Assembly (NCBI GenBank): GCA_017513085.1
Contig: JAFWDK010000018.1
Location: 36,679-100,678 of the forward strand
Direction of reading: 5' to 3'
Length of the DNA stretch: 64,000 bases
Origin: Clostridiales bacterium
Lineage (GTDB): Bacteria; Bacillota; Clostridia; Saccharofermentanales; Saccharofermentanaceae
The translations under genes were made by a program, and so were the position numbers. Positions 34,091-42,454 of the stretch are shown piece after piece. Within the stretch, counting starts at the first letter, position 1. Each line of letters opens with the position of its first letter. Under the pieces are notes generated by a model. The model was not told the origin of the DNA, made no database searches, and saw nothing but the letters and a program-made list of their open reading frames with translations.

Positions 34091-35260
34091 TTAATGGCGG
34101 GGCATAGTACTGATAAACTGCGCAATTCCCTGACAGATCGTAAATTGATACTCCTCTTTCAGAAGTTTTGCTTCCTCATCGCTATTGGAAAGATAACCCA
34201 TACGCACCATAAAAGCCGGAACATCCTGCGCCCAGTTCAATCCACTATAACTTCCGCTTTGCTTGCAACCATTAAAAGCACTTCCGGAAGAAACTGAGAT
34301 GTTCTTGCCAAGATTCTCGCCCCATGTCATCACTTCAGATGCATATTTTCCACCGGAAGGAACGATCACTTCACAACCATTCGTCGCCGAATCATTCGCA
34401 GCATTACAAAAGAGACGGATATAAAGGTCCGGATCATGCGATACCGCAAACTGAGCTCTTTCCTTATTGGATATATCTACATCATTGCTTTCTCTGGTAA
34501 CGTACACTTCACATCCGAGTGATTCGAGATACGATTTCAAAAGCAGCTCTACCGACAAATTGATCTCTGATTCATTGATACCACTGATCACTCCGGAGAA
34601 TCCTTCTGCCGATTTTGCTTTCGAGCCACCCATGGAATCAGACATCGCTTCCTGACTAAGATTAGCTACTTCCTGATGTCCGGCATCGATCACCACACAA
34701 TAGCCATTAAGATTCGGACCGCCGGCCGGGAACGGAGTCGTTGCCGGTGTTGGTGTCGCAGTGGGTTCTGCCGTTGTCGTCATCTCGGTGGTTTCAGAAG
34801 TTGTTACTTCGGACGTAGTCTCCTCCGAAGTCGCCAAAGTAGTGGTTTCAGTAGACGTAACGGTAGTCAGTGTAGTTTTCTTTTCTCCGCTGAAGTGTTT
34901 CACCAGAAAGAAGATACCTGTACCGATCAGTGCCAGGATCAGAATAGCCGCTGTGCCCAGAAGAATGGCTGCATTTCTCTTTCTGCGCCGTATCTCTTCT
35001 TTGCTTTTTCTGGGAGGCATAGTACGACGGGTCCCGGATACATGATGATTGGGAGATTCCGGCTTGTGCACCGGTGCTTTTGCCGGATGAGAGGGCGCTT
35101 GCGCTTTGGCAGGCTGCTGGGCTTTGGATACATTTGAATCTGCCGACACACGTCTGATGCCGGAGAGCATATTCTCTTGCTTCTTCTGGTTTATGTCAGC
35201 GGATTTCTTCGGGTCCGGGCGATTCTGATTTCCCTTTGGGTTGCCTTTTTCTTTATCCAT
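34091..35260 (-). CDS. Membrane-anchored Amidase_3-like protein with replaced catalytic residues
   Basis: A 389-residue protein. It has a basic, Lys/Pro-rich cytoplasmic N-terminus (1-94), one TM helix (about 97-121), a long Thr/Ser/Glu stalk ending in a PTPTP linker (about 127-178), and a C-terminal N-acetylmuramoyl-L-alanine amidase fold (about 186-389). Zinc ligands His195 (VVIDAGHQ) and Glu230 (NESEINL) are kept. The third ligand, normally His in SIHANA, is Phe284 (IRLFCNA). The catalytic Glu of VELGFLSN is Arg353 (MVRMGYLSN). It therefore probably does not cleave peptidoglycan and may bind it. The start at 35260 has GAGG 8 bases upstream. It is divergent from the Glf-like gene. Confidence 0.85.
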   Translation of the reverse strand: MDKEKGNPKGNQNRPDPKKSADINQKKQENMLSGIRRVSADSNVSKAQQPAKAQAPSHPAKAPVHKPESPNHHVSGTRRTMPPRKSKEEIRRRKRNAAILLGTAAILILALIGTGIFFLVKHFSGEKKTTLTTVTSTETTTLATSEETTSEVTTSETTEMTTTAEPTATPTPATTPFPAGGPNLNGYCVVIDAGHQEVANLSQEAMSDSMGGSKAKSAEGFSGVISGINESEINLSVELLLKSYLESLGCEVYVTRESNDVDISNKERAQFAVSHDPDLYIRLFCNAANDSATNGCEVIVPSGGKYASEVMTWGENLGKNISVSSGSAFNGCKQSGSYSGLNWAQDVPAFMVRMGYLSNSDEEAKLLKEEYQFTICQGIAQFISTMPRH

Positions 35261-35404
35261 AGTATTTACCTCTTTTTCCCATTCAAAAGGATTGTAACAT
35301 AAACTCGTCTTCTCCTTTTTTACATTCTCTGTACTTATATTACAATTTGTCACCGATGCTATATCCGGGAAATAAGAAGTTTTCTCGAATTTCCACAAAT
35401 TGTT

Positions 35405-35433
35405 TTGATTTCTCGGACGCCGTAGTATACAAT
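35405..35433 (+). promoter_or_regulatory. Promoter of the Glf-like gene
   Basis: TTGATT (35405-35410), a 17-base spacer and TACAAT (35428-35433), 33 bases before the start codon. Confidence 0.65.
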
Positions 35434-35466
35434 AACAAAGTACGTTGGTTTTATAAGGGGATTGTC

Positions 35467-36615
35467 ATGACCAAAGAAGCAATTGTTATCGGATTAGGCT
35501 TATCCGGATGTGTCGCCGCCAGACTTCTGGCAGATGCCGGTTATTCCGTTTCTTGTTTTGAAAAAGAATCCCATATCGGAGGAAATCTTTTTGAAGAGAT
35601 CCGACCGAACGGTCAACGCGTCCAGCTTTATGGTCCTCACATCTTTCACACGGATAATGAAGATGTCTACACTTTTTTGAAGCGTTTCGGGAATTTTTAT
35701 CCTTATACACATCGCGTTCTTGCCGATGTATCCGGTAAAGTAGTACCGGTTCCCGTTAATTTCACTTCTCTTTCCAAACTGTTCAATACCAGACAGGCGT
35801 CGATCCTTACAGAAAAACTGACAAGTGTTTTCGGCGTCGACAAACGGATTTCTCCGGATGAGCTACTGTCCAGCGGAGATAATACCTTGATCGGACTCGG
35901 GAAGTATTTAGTGGAGAACCTTCAGATCCCGAATATCAATCGTGTCAGTGAGGAATCCCAGATTGCCTGCGATGATTCCTATATGTATGATACTTTCGTT
36001 GAAACCGGAGATAATGACAATTATTATCCGGATAAATATCAGGCTATGCCGATCCTGGGCTTTCTCCCTCTTCTGGAGAATATGCTCTCTCACCCGAAGA
36101 TCTCCTACCAGACCAATACTGATGGGTTTGCGCGTCTTTCACTGGTGGAAGAGACAGGTTCTTTTCTGTTTGATGGAATCCCGTTTAAGGGTCCGGTCAT
36201 TTTCACCCCTTCTCTGGATATTCTTTTTGATTACCGTTTCGGGCATCTTCCCTTTAGAATATCCAATATCACACATGAGGACATCGATCAGGACTACTAT
36301 CTCGATAGTGCTGTTTTGACTAATGCCCATGATGCTTCTTGTGTTCGTATTTTTGAAAATAAGTATTTAACTCTGATCGATACGCCCGGCACGACCAGCA
36401 TCTGCAAGGAAAGTTCATACTCCAAGGTCATCAACAAGCAGTTTGAACCATTCGAACCGGCTATTAATAAAGAGAGCCTTCGTATCTACGGGAAATATGC
36501 ACGGCTTGCCGGTAAATTCCATTCCCTTATCCTGTTAGGCAGATTGGCTTGTTATAAGAATATGTCGATTTCTGATTGCATCGAGCAGGCCATGAAGGAA
36601 CTACCGGTTAAATAA
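35467..36615 (+). CDS. UDP-galactopyranose mutase (Glf) homologue, divergent
   Basis: A 382-residue FAD-dependent protein of the UDP-galactopyranose mutase family, which makes UDP-Galf for cell-surface galactan. The FAD-binding start IVIGLGLSGCVAARLLADAG, GPHIFHTDNEDVY, PVPVNFTSLSKLF and FDYRFGHLPFR follow Glf. Some substrate residues look changed: the Arg expected near the DNDNYY motif is Glu (FVETGDNDNYY). The C-terminal YRYLDM, whose Tyr and Asp line the active site, reads YKNMSI. It may have another substrate or be inactive. I start at 35467 (AAGGGG site). A lone plus-strand gene between minus-strand genes; no glycosyltransferases are adjacent. Confidence 0.75.
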   Translation: MTKEAIVIGLGLSGCVAARLLADAGYSVSCFEKESHIGGNLFEEIRPNGQRVQLYGPHIFHTDNEDVYTFLKRFGNFYPYTHRVLADVSGKVVPVPVNFTSLSKLFNTRQASILTEKLTSVFGVDKRISPDELLSSGDNTLIGLGKYLVENLQIPNINRVSEESQIACDDSYMYDTFVETGDNDNYYPDKYQAMPILGFLPLLENMLSHPKISYQTNTDGFARLSLVEETGSFLFDGIPFKGPVIFTPSLDILFDYRFGHLPFRISNITHEDIDQDYYLDSAVLTNAHDASCVRIFENKYLTLIDTPGTTSICKESSYSKVINKQFEPFEPAINKESLRIYGKYARLAGKFHSLILLGRLACYKNMSISDCIEQAMKELPVK

Positions 36616-36646
36616 TCCGGATCCGTCATTTATTCTTCACCGTTTT

Positions 36647-38077
36647 TCAGTCGTTCTCCACCGAGTTTACGGAAACATAGATATCTTCCGGCTTTTGCAT
36701 GTCTACACGGAAATAAACGCTATCCGAACACTTCACTTTAATGAGCATATTCCAGGAACCGGTAGAATTTACCTCAGCAAAATCAATATATGCTTCAAGA
36801 TTAGAAGTATTCAGTTTATCGATCACATTCTTTCGGCCAACGATACGCACCGTGACTTCCTGAACGATCGGGTAATTGTTGACAGTCAGATTTCTCTCCG
36901 TCAGCATCGCATCATTTTCATAACGCAACGGAAGCGTGTACGTCTTCTCGGTAACCGGATTGGTCGTAACCTGAATATACATCCAAAGGAAAATAGAAAA
37001 CAAAAACGAAATCAGAAGAAGCCATACACGGCCGGACTTCTTCGCACCTTTTCTCGCCCGGCGCGAAGCAACGACCGGAACAGATTCGGCTTCTGCTTTT
37101 TTTGTATCGCTGTTCTTTGTTTCACTATTCTTGGCAGTAACAAGGATCGGCGCATCCTGAGCTTCCAGCTCCTGCTTCTTCGTCTTCTTGGAATTCTTCT
37201 TGGAACGTACGGTAAGACGGCCCTTGGAATTGGAAAGACCGAGCAGATAAGAAAGATTCTTCTTCAGTTCCTGTCCGTCCTTCATCTCATAGAGAACGCC
37301 CTCCACCGCAATGGACATCGTTCCTCTTTCCTCGGAAACAACGATCGCTATTGTATCTCCGATCTCACTTGCACCAACTGCCGCTCTGTGACGAGTACCG
37401 TATCTTTCCAGAGAATGGAAGGTTTCTGCTAACGGGACATGGCAACGTGCTGCCACGATCCTGCCGTCACGGATCAGCAACGCACCATCATGCATCGGAG
37501 AACCCTTGTAGAAGATCGACTGCAACATGGAATTGGTAACGGAAGAATCCAGTAACACAACATTCTCCTGTTTCAGCAATTCACCCAGGCGGGTACTCCT
37601 CTCGATCAGCATGATCGCGCCGGTATAGGTCTTGCTCATCTCTGTGCAAGCCTTGACGATCTCATCGACCATACTCACGAAACGAAGCTGTTCGTCACCA
37701 TCTTCATTTACGATCACGCTCGATAACGAAGAAAATGACTTTAAGCCGACCGTCTCCAGCGCATGACGGAGTTCAGGCTGGAAAATTACGACAAACAGGA
37801 TCGCAACAATGTAAAGAAGTTTATTGAACAAGTATCCGACCATTTCCAGTCCCAGGAAACTGCAGACTAAAATGAAACCCATGATCAGCAGGACACCTTT
37901 CAGAAGCTGCCATGCACGGGTATCGCGGATAATGCGAAGAAGACTGTACATTAAGAATGTGACCAGAAGGATATCGATGATATATCTGACAAGATCCAAT
38001 GGTCCGCCGAAAAAGAGGTAGCCGCTATCCAAACTTGAAAAGATCTCACGTACAAAATCCGAAAGCTTTTCAAACAT
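36647..38077 (-). CDS. cdaA: Diadenylate cyclase CdaA fused to a CdaR-like YbbR domain
   Basis: A 476-residue membrane protein that should make c-di-AMP, which controls osmolyte and wall homeostasis. Three N-terminal TM helices (about 28-100) lead into a DisA_N cyclase domain with DGA (197-199) and RHR (229-231). A Lys-rich linker (about 290-349), a fourth TM (about 350-370) and one extracytoplasmic YbbR domain (about 380-470) follow. In most Firmicutes cdaA and the regulator gene cdaR are separate neighbours and CdaR has several YbbR domains; here a single-domain version is in the same polypeptide. No glmM follows. A TATAAT lies about 30 bases upstream. Confidence 0.93.
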   Translation of the reverse strand: MFEKLSDFVREIFSSLDSGYLFFGGPLDLVRYIIDILLVTFLMYSLLRIIRDTRAWQLLKGVLLIMGFILVCSFLGLEMVGYLFNKLLYIVAILFVVIFQPELRHALETVGLKSFSSLSSVIVNEDGDEQLRFVSMVDEIVKACTEMSKTYTGAIMLIERSTRLGELLKQENVVLLDSSVTNSMLQSIFYKGSPMHDGALLIRDGRIVAARCHVPLAETFHSLERYGTRHRAAVGASEIGDTIAIVVSEERGTMSIAVEGVLYEMKDGQELKKNLSYLLGLSNSKGRLTVRSKKNSKKTKKQELEAQDAPILVTAKNSETKNSDTKKAEAESVPVVASRRARKGAKKSGRVWLLLISFLFSIFLWMYIQVTTNPVTEKTYTLPLRYENDAMLTERNLTVNNYPIVQEVTVRIVGRKNVIDKLNTSNLEAYIDFAEVNSTGSWNMLIKVKCSDSVYFRVDMQKPEDIYVSVNSVEND

Positions 38078-38141
38078 ATCCGTAACGTACCTCCTTCTCT
38101 AAAAGCTCATATAATTATAACATATCAATAAGAACGAATTG

Positions 38142-38843
38142 TTACGAATCTTCGTCCTTACTTTCTTTATCATCCTCAGAAATGATATGCTCCAGTCTGC
38201 TCCGATCTTTGATCCTGACTTTACGTCCTTCCACTTCAAGGATCCCTTCCTGACAAAGCAGTGCCAGTTCACGGGAAAAACTCGGACGCGGTATGGCCAG
38301 ATACTTCGCCAGCATCTCTCTTGACGCGGGAAGCGTTACTTCGTTCTGATCCTTGGAAACAAGAGATTCACGGATAAAACAGCAAACCTTCTGACGCAGG
38401 CTTTTCTGAGCAAGTATAGCTATATGCCGGTTCTTTTGAAGCAGACCGGACGATAGAAGTCTAAAAAAACACAATTGAAACTGCGTATTCTTATCGATAA
38501 GAGAGACGATCGCTTTTTTCGTAAAAAAGCAAAGTTCCGATGTTGAACAGGAAACCACGGTATAAGGAAAGCGGCTATCGTCTTCAAAAAGCAGTTCTTC
38601 CCCGATACAGGAACCGTTATCCAGAAGATCGACCATGACCGCATCACCTTCCTGATCGTAGATCTCGATGGCTACTTCCCCTTTGATGACCAGCGCCATG
38701 CCTTCGCAAGGATCTCCCTGAGCAAGGATCATACCGTCTTTCTTAAACGAACGCACTCTCGAGGCCAGACATAGTTCTTCCAGGCTTTTCTCATCCAGCC
38801 CGGAAAAGAGTTCTGTCTTACTCAAGATCTCTTTCAGCGTCAT
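38142..38843 (-). CDS. Crp/Fnr family transcriptional regulator
   Basis: A 233-residue regulator with an N-terminal cyclic-nucleotide-binding-like beta-roll (about residues 5-120: ILAQGDPCEGMALVIKGEVA, SCIGEELLFEDDSRFPYT). The C-terminal winged helix (about 150-220) has the recognition region SREMLAKYLAIPRPSFSREL. It lacks an obvious Fnr cysteine cluster. It starts 10 bases after the nagA stop (AAGGTG site), so probably shares the PHP-nagA transcript. It might sense an amino-sugar or redox signal, but the effector is unknown. Confidence 0.9.
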   Translation of the reverse strand: MTLKEILSKTELFSGLDEKSLEELCLASRVRSFKKDGMILAQGDPCEGMALVIKGEVAIEIYDQEGDAVMVDLLDNGSCIGEELLFEDDSRFPYTVVSCSTSELCFFTKKAIVSLIDKNTQFQLCFFRLLSSGLLQKNRHIAILAQKSLRQKVCCFIRESLVSKDQNEVTLPASREMLAKYLAIPRPSFSRELALLCQEGILEVEGRKVRIKDRSRLEHIISEDDKESKDEDS

Positions 38844-38853
38844 GTTTTTCACC

Positions 38854-40023
38854 TTAAGCTGTGACTTCGGAAGAAGCATCGAATACGAGACGTCCTCGCA
38901 CCCATACTTTCTTTACATTGAATTCGTTATCAAAAGCAACCATGTCTGCGAATTTTCCCGGCTCAAGCGTTCCGACCTGCTTTTCGATCCCAAGGACTTT
39001 GGCCGGATTGATCGTACAGGCTTTCAGTGCTGCGCGTAACGGCATTCCCCAGGAAAGAAGGTTCTTAAACTCGGAAAGAAGATCCGTCGTGGATCCGGCA
39101 AGTTTTCCGTCTCCCATATCGGTCCGGCCATTTACCACACGCACCGGCTTGCCTCCAAGGGAATACTCACCATCCGGCATACCTGCTGCACGCATCGCAT
39201 CGGATACGACAACGGCCCTGTCTTCTCCCAGACTCTTCCAGGCTATGCTAAGTACGGAAGGATGAACATGCATGCCATCGCAGATCAGTTCGCATGTTGC
39301 CCGCTCATCAGTAAGCAAAGCACCGACAGCGCCGGGTTCATGGTGCGAAAGCGGACCCATGGCATTGAAAAGATGCGTACCGTGATGCACACCGGCATCG
39401 ATAGCAACTTTGGTCTGCGCATAAGTTGCATTTGTATGAGCTATAGACAGTATAAACTTATCTTTCATGTCTGCTATAAAAGCATCAGCGCCGGAGAGTT
39501 CCGGAGCCAGATCGACGATCTTAACCATATCTTCCGGGAAGCCGGCCAACAGGTCTTCCATATAAGAAACCGAAGGAAGTTCAGCATAGTCCGTATTCTG
39601 CACACCACACTTTTCTTTGGAAAGAAAGGGACCTTCCAGGCGAAGGCCGATCATCTTTGCGCCAAGGGTATCTTGCTCCTGAAATACCTCAGATGCCATA
39701 AGAACATGTTTGAGATCTTCTTTTGAGATCATCATAGTCGTCGGGCAAAAAGAAGTCACCGCATGCGAAGCCAGGTAACGTGAGACCGTCTCAAATCCTT
39801 GCACATTTGCATCCGACGTATCCGCACCATTTGCTCCATGGACATGGATATCTATAAAACCCGGAAAAAGAGTCAGACCTGACAGATCGATCGTCTCCTC
39901 ATCTGCCGGAACAGATAGTATCTCTTTTCCTATGCCCGTGATTCGTCCATTCTCGACAACCACGGTCATATCTTTCTTCATACTGAAATCAGGACCGATC
40001 AGATCCGCATGTGTAAATCTCAT
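38854..40023 (-). CDS. nagA: N-acetylglucosamine-6-phosphate deacetylase
   Basis: Removes the acetyl group from GlcNAc-6-P, feeding amino sugars from wall recycling or chitin/mucin into glycolysis. The 389-residue amidohydrolase keeps its metal and catalytic residues: DIHVHGANGADTSD, LEGPFLSKEKCG, SIAHTNAT, HGTHLFNAMGPLSHHEPG and the catalytic Asp in VVSDAMRAAG. nagB is not in the window. The start overlaps the PHP gene's stop by 4 bases, so translation is coupled. Confidence 0.95.
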   Translation of the reverse strand: MRFTHADLIGPDFSMKKDMTVVVENGRITGIGKEILSVPADEETIDLSGLTLFPGFIDIHVHGANGADTSDANVQGFETVSRYLASHAVTSFCPTTMMISKEDLKHVLMASEVFQEQDTLGAKMIGLRLEGPFLSKEKCGVQNTDYAELPSVSYMEDLLAGFPEDMVKIVDLAPELSGADAFIADMKDKFILSIAHTNATYAQTKVAIDAGVHHGTHLFNAMGPLSHHEPGAVGALLTDERATCELICDGMHVHPSVLSIAWKSLGEDRAVVVSDAMRAAGMPDGEYSLGGKPVRVVNGRTDMGDGKLAGSTTDLLSEFKNLLSWGMPLRAALKACTINPAKVLGIEKQVGTLEPGKFADMVAFDNEFNVKKVWVRGRLVFDASSEVTA

Positions 40024-40820
40024 TCTTCGTCTCCTTCGTGCATTCTGTTACATACCAGTTCCTCTCCTAACAAGGTATAACCTTGTCCGCTTCGGATAGT
40101 GTCCATGATATCCTTTATTCCGGAAGGTCTTTGATCCATTGCAAGACCGGCACCCATGTGATGGTCCGGCGCATGACAATCTGATCCGGATGTCATAGGC
40201 AGAGCATGTTCCTGCGCGTAATGAAGTGCTTTTGAATTATAAATCGGATCATGGTTTCCCAGATTTATCACTTCTACCGCATCAACAAGATCCGGATAGA
40301 ATCGATGCTCCGTGATATACCGTGCCTCACGGAACGGGTGTGCATGAATATTCATGCCGCCATGATCACGTATCAGTGTCAGGTAATCTTCTATCGGAAT
40401 CGTCATGATCTCAGGATGTGCCTTCAGCCAGTCTTTTCCTACACCCAGTGTAATAAATTCCGTAGTGAGATAATTGAACTCGAATCCAAAGAAAACAGAA
40501 AAACCGATCTCATCGCCGCACTGCTTCGCTTTCTCATAGGCCAGGCAGTATCGGTCGACCTGTTCTTCCCAAGGCAGTGATCTGTCGATACAGGAGTTTC
40601 CATTCATGAAATGATCAGTAACGATTATTCCGTCATATCCCGCTTGCTTATATGCAAGGACCATCTCCTCAGGCGTGCCTCGTCCGCAAGCAGAACTCTG
40701 AGATGTGTGCATATGTGTTTCCAGACAAAAGCAGTGTTCTCGCGGCTTGATCAAATGAAAGCTCTGCTCGTTTCGTTCGGATCTCATGGTCTTCCTCGTA
40801 TTCATCGGTATGTTTAACAT
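40020..40820 (-). CDS. PHP-domain metal-dependent phosphoesterase
   Basis: A 266-residue protein of the PHP family (polymerase and histidinol phosphatase). The trinuclear metal ligands are visible: ETHMHTSQSSACG, IIVTDHFMNG, FFGFEFNY, NIHAHPFREAR and TSGSDCHAPDHH. PHP proteins hydrolyse phosphoesters. Coupling to nagA might suggest a sugar-phosphate role, but the substrate is unknown. AGGGG lies about 5 bases upstream of the ATG at 40820. First gene of PHP-nagA-crp, divergent from ilvE. Confidence 0.88.
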   Translation of the reverse strand: MLNIPMNTRKTMRSERNEQSFHLIKPREHCFCLETHMHTSQSSACGRGTPEEMVLAYKQAGYDGIIVTDHFMNGNSCIDRSLPWEEQVDRYCLAYEKAKQCGDEIGFSVFFGFEFNYLTTEFITLGVGKDWLKAHPEIMTIPIEDYLTLIRDHGGMNIHAHPFREARYITEHRFYPDLVDAVEVINLGNHDPIYNSKALHYAQEHALPMTSGSDCHAPDHHMGAGLAMDQRPSGIKDIMDTIRSGQGYTLLGEELVCNRMHEGDEE

Positions 40821-40931
40821 TCTACCCCTAATATATCATTTTGTACACGAACACCTTTTGTATTTTCCCCTTGAAATCGGGTTTCTAACTGATATTAAGG
40901 GCATTTTTCTTCACGAATTTGCACCATTTCG

Positions 40932-40979
40932 ACGAATTCGTAAATCTTGTACACCATTTTCCGGAAAAGAGACTATAAT
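40932..40979 (+). promoter_or_regulatory. ilvE promoter region with palindrome
   Basis: A consensus TATAAT lies at 40974-40979. The -35 region is poor. A perfect 10-bp palindrome ACGAATTCGT (40932-40941) lies just upstream of the expected -35, with a related half-site at about 40912. Either ilvE or the divergent PHP gene could be controlled from it. Confidence 0.45.
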
Positions 40980-41020
40980 CTAAAGAAAAGATAAAATGAA
41001 AAATTAATAGGAGGATTATT

Positions 41021-42097
41021 ATGTTCCCAGAAATTTCGGTTACTAAGACAACCTCACCGAGACCGCATCCGCAGCCGGGTCAGCCGCTGCCGTTTGGTCA
41101 CATCTTCTCTGATCACATGTTTGTAATGGATTATGTGGAAGGACAGGGTTGGATCAATCCTCGCATCGTTCCTTACGGACCTTTCGAGATTGAACCTTCT
41201 GCTATGGTTTTCCACTATGGTCAGGCTGTATTTGAAGGTTTGAAAGCATATAAGTGCGAAGATGGTTCGATCAACCTCTTCCGTCCGGCTTGCAACTTTG
41301 AGCGTATGAACAACAGTAACGATCGTCTCGTTATTCCGAAGGTCGATGTTGATTTCTGCGTTTACGCTACCAAGAAGCTTGTCGAGCTCGATCAGGATTG
41401 GATCCCTTCCGGCAAGGGCGAATCCATGTACATCCGTCCGTTCGTTATCGCTACTGACCCGTATCTCGGTGTACGTGCTTCCAATACATATAAGTTCTTC
41501 ATCCTGCTCTCACCTTCCGGAGCTTATTACGCTCACGGAATCAAGCCGGTCAAGATCTATGTTGAAGACAAATATGTCCGTGCCGTTCGTGGTGGTACCG
41601 GTTTTACAAAGTGTGCCGGTAACTATGGCTGTTCTTTGATCGCCCAGACGATCGCTCATGATTCCGGTTACGAGCAGGTTCTCTGGCTCGACGGCGTTGA
41701 GCAGAAATATATCGAAGAAGTTGGCGCTATGAACATCATGTTCATCATCGACAACAAGCTGGTTACACCTTCTCTGGCTGCCGGTTCTATCCTGCCGGGT
41801 ATCACAAGAAGATCCTGCATTGAGATCGCAAAGGATATGGGTCTTGAAGTTGAAGAGCGCAAGATCTCCATCGACGAGGTTATCGAAGCCGGCAAGTCCG
41901 GTCGTATGCAGGAGTGCTTCGGTTGCGGTACAGCTGCTGTAGTTTCTCCTGTTGGTGAGCTCAAGTATGAAGACACCGTCATCACGATCAACAATGGCGA
42001 GATCGGTCCGATCACCCAGAAATTCTATGATACTATCACAGGTATTCAGAGCGGAAAAACAGAAGACAAATTCGGTTGGATTACGAAAGTAAACTGA
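41021..42097 (+). CDS. ilvE: Branched-chain amino acid aminotransferase
   Basis: Transfers amino groups to and from Leu, Ile and Val using PLP. The 358-residue fold-IV enzyme has the PLP lysine Lys197 in GFTKCAGNYG. FHYGQAVFEGLKAYKCEDG, YIRPFVIAT and GCGTAAVVSPVGEL are family signatures of the longer IlvE group. AGGAGG precedes the ATG. Stands alone between a divergent PHP gene and a strong terminator. Confidence 0.96.
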   Translation: MFPEISVTKTTSPRPHPQPGQPLPFGHIFSDHMFVMDYVEGQGWINPRIVPYGPFEIEPSAMVFHYGQAVFEGLKAYKCEDGSINLFRPACNFERMNNSNDRLVIPKVDVDFCVYATKKLVELDQDWIPSGKGESMYIRPFVIATDPYLGVRASNTYKFFILLSPSGAYYAHGIKPVKIYVEDKYVRAVRGGTGFTKCAGNYGCSLIAQTIAHDSGYEQVLWLDGVEQKYIEEVGAMNIMFIIDNKLVTPSLAAGSILPGITRRSCIEIAKDMGLEVEERKISIDEVIEAGKSGRMQECFGCGTAAVVSPVGELKYEDTVITINNGEIGPITQKFYDTITGIQSGKTEDKFGWITKVN

Positions 42098-42135
42098 TCA
42101 GGTTTTTCCTATCACTCATTGATAAAAAAATCGAT

Positions 42136-42177
42136 AAAAAAGCAGGGTGTGATTCTTCCATCACACCCTGCTTTTTT
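42136..42177 (+). terminator. ilvE terminator
   Basis: A 17-bp stem (AAAAAAGCAGGGTGTGA at 42136-42152 with 42161-42177), an 8-base loop and a T-run. Very strong; it pairs equally on the minus strand. Confidence 0.92.
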
Positions 42178-42267
42178 ATGTCGTATTTTCTCAACTACAC
42201 GAACAGATTTCTGCACGATATTTCGTCTTGATTTTTTATATGAAGTTATCATCTTCAATCATTCGCC

Positions 42268-42290
42268 AATGCTGATATCTCAGCATTTTT
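42268..42290 (+). terminator. Second plus-strand terminator-like hairpin
   Basis: AATGCTGA-TATC-TCAGCATT followed by TTT on the plus strand; a back-up for ilvE. Confidence 0.6.
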
Positions 42291-42297
42291 CCAAGAC

Positions 42298-42327
42298 ATA
42301 AAAATAACCATCTGATATCTCAGATGG
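42298..42327 (-). terminator. Terminator-like hairpin facing the RDD gene
   Basis: CCATCTGA-TATC-TCAGATGG, followed on the minus strand by TTATTTTTAT. It lies about 125 bases beyond the RDD stop and shares the CTGATATCTCAG core with the hairpin next to it. Confidence 0.6.
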
Positions 42328-42454
42328 CCATTTCTGTAGTTACATAAATTCAGACAAATCTGTCGTCCTTCTGTGAAGATGATACCATGTAATTCACAAA
42401 TATACAAGTACAAAAATTATTCTTCACAGAAATGTAAAAACACGGTAGTATTCA

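Larger units (their letters stand above)
42178..42454. other. Gene-free stretch between ilvE and the RDD gene
   Basis: The whole 42098-42454 gap has no convincing gene. It holds the ilvE terminator, two small facing terminator-like hairpins (42268-42327) and a 10-bp inverted repeat TTCTGTGAAG / CTTCACAGAA (42369-42378 and 42422-42431) with a 43-base A/T-rich spacer. I see no promoter strong enough to call a small RNA. Confidence 0.6.

Noticed and set aside
35261..35398. Longer N-terminus for the amidase-like protein
   Set aside because: The extra codons overlap the divergent promoter region and lack a ribosome site; the ATG at 35260 has one.
42369..42431. Attachment site or large RNA hairpin formed by TTCTGTGAAG / CTTCACAGAA
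   Set aside because: The 10-bp arms are 43 bases apart in A/T-rich DNA, with no integrase, tRNA or promoter nearby; chance pairing is likely.
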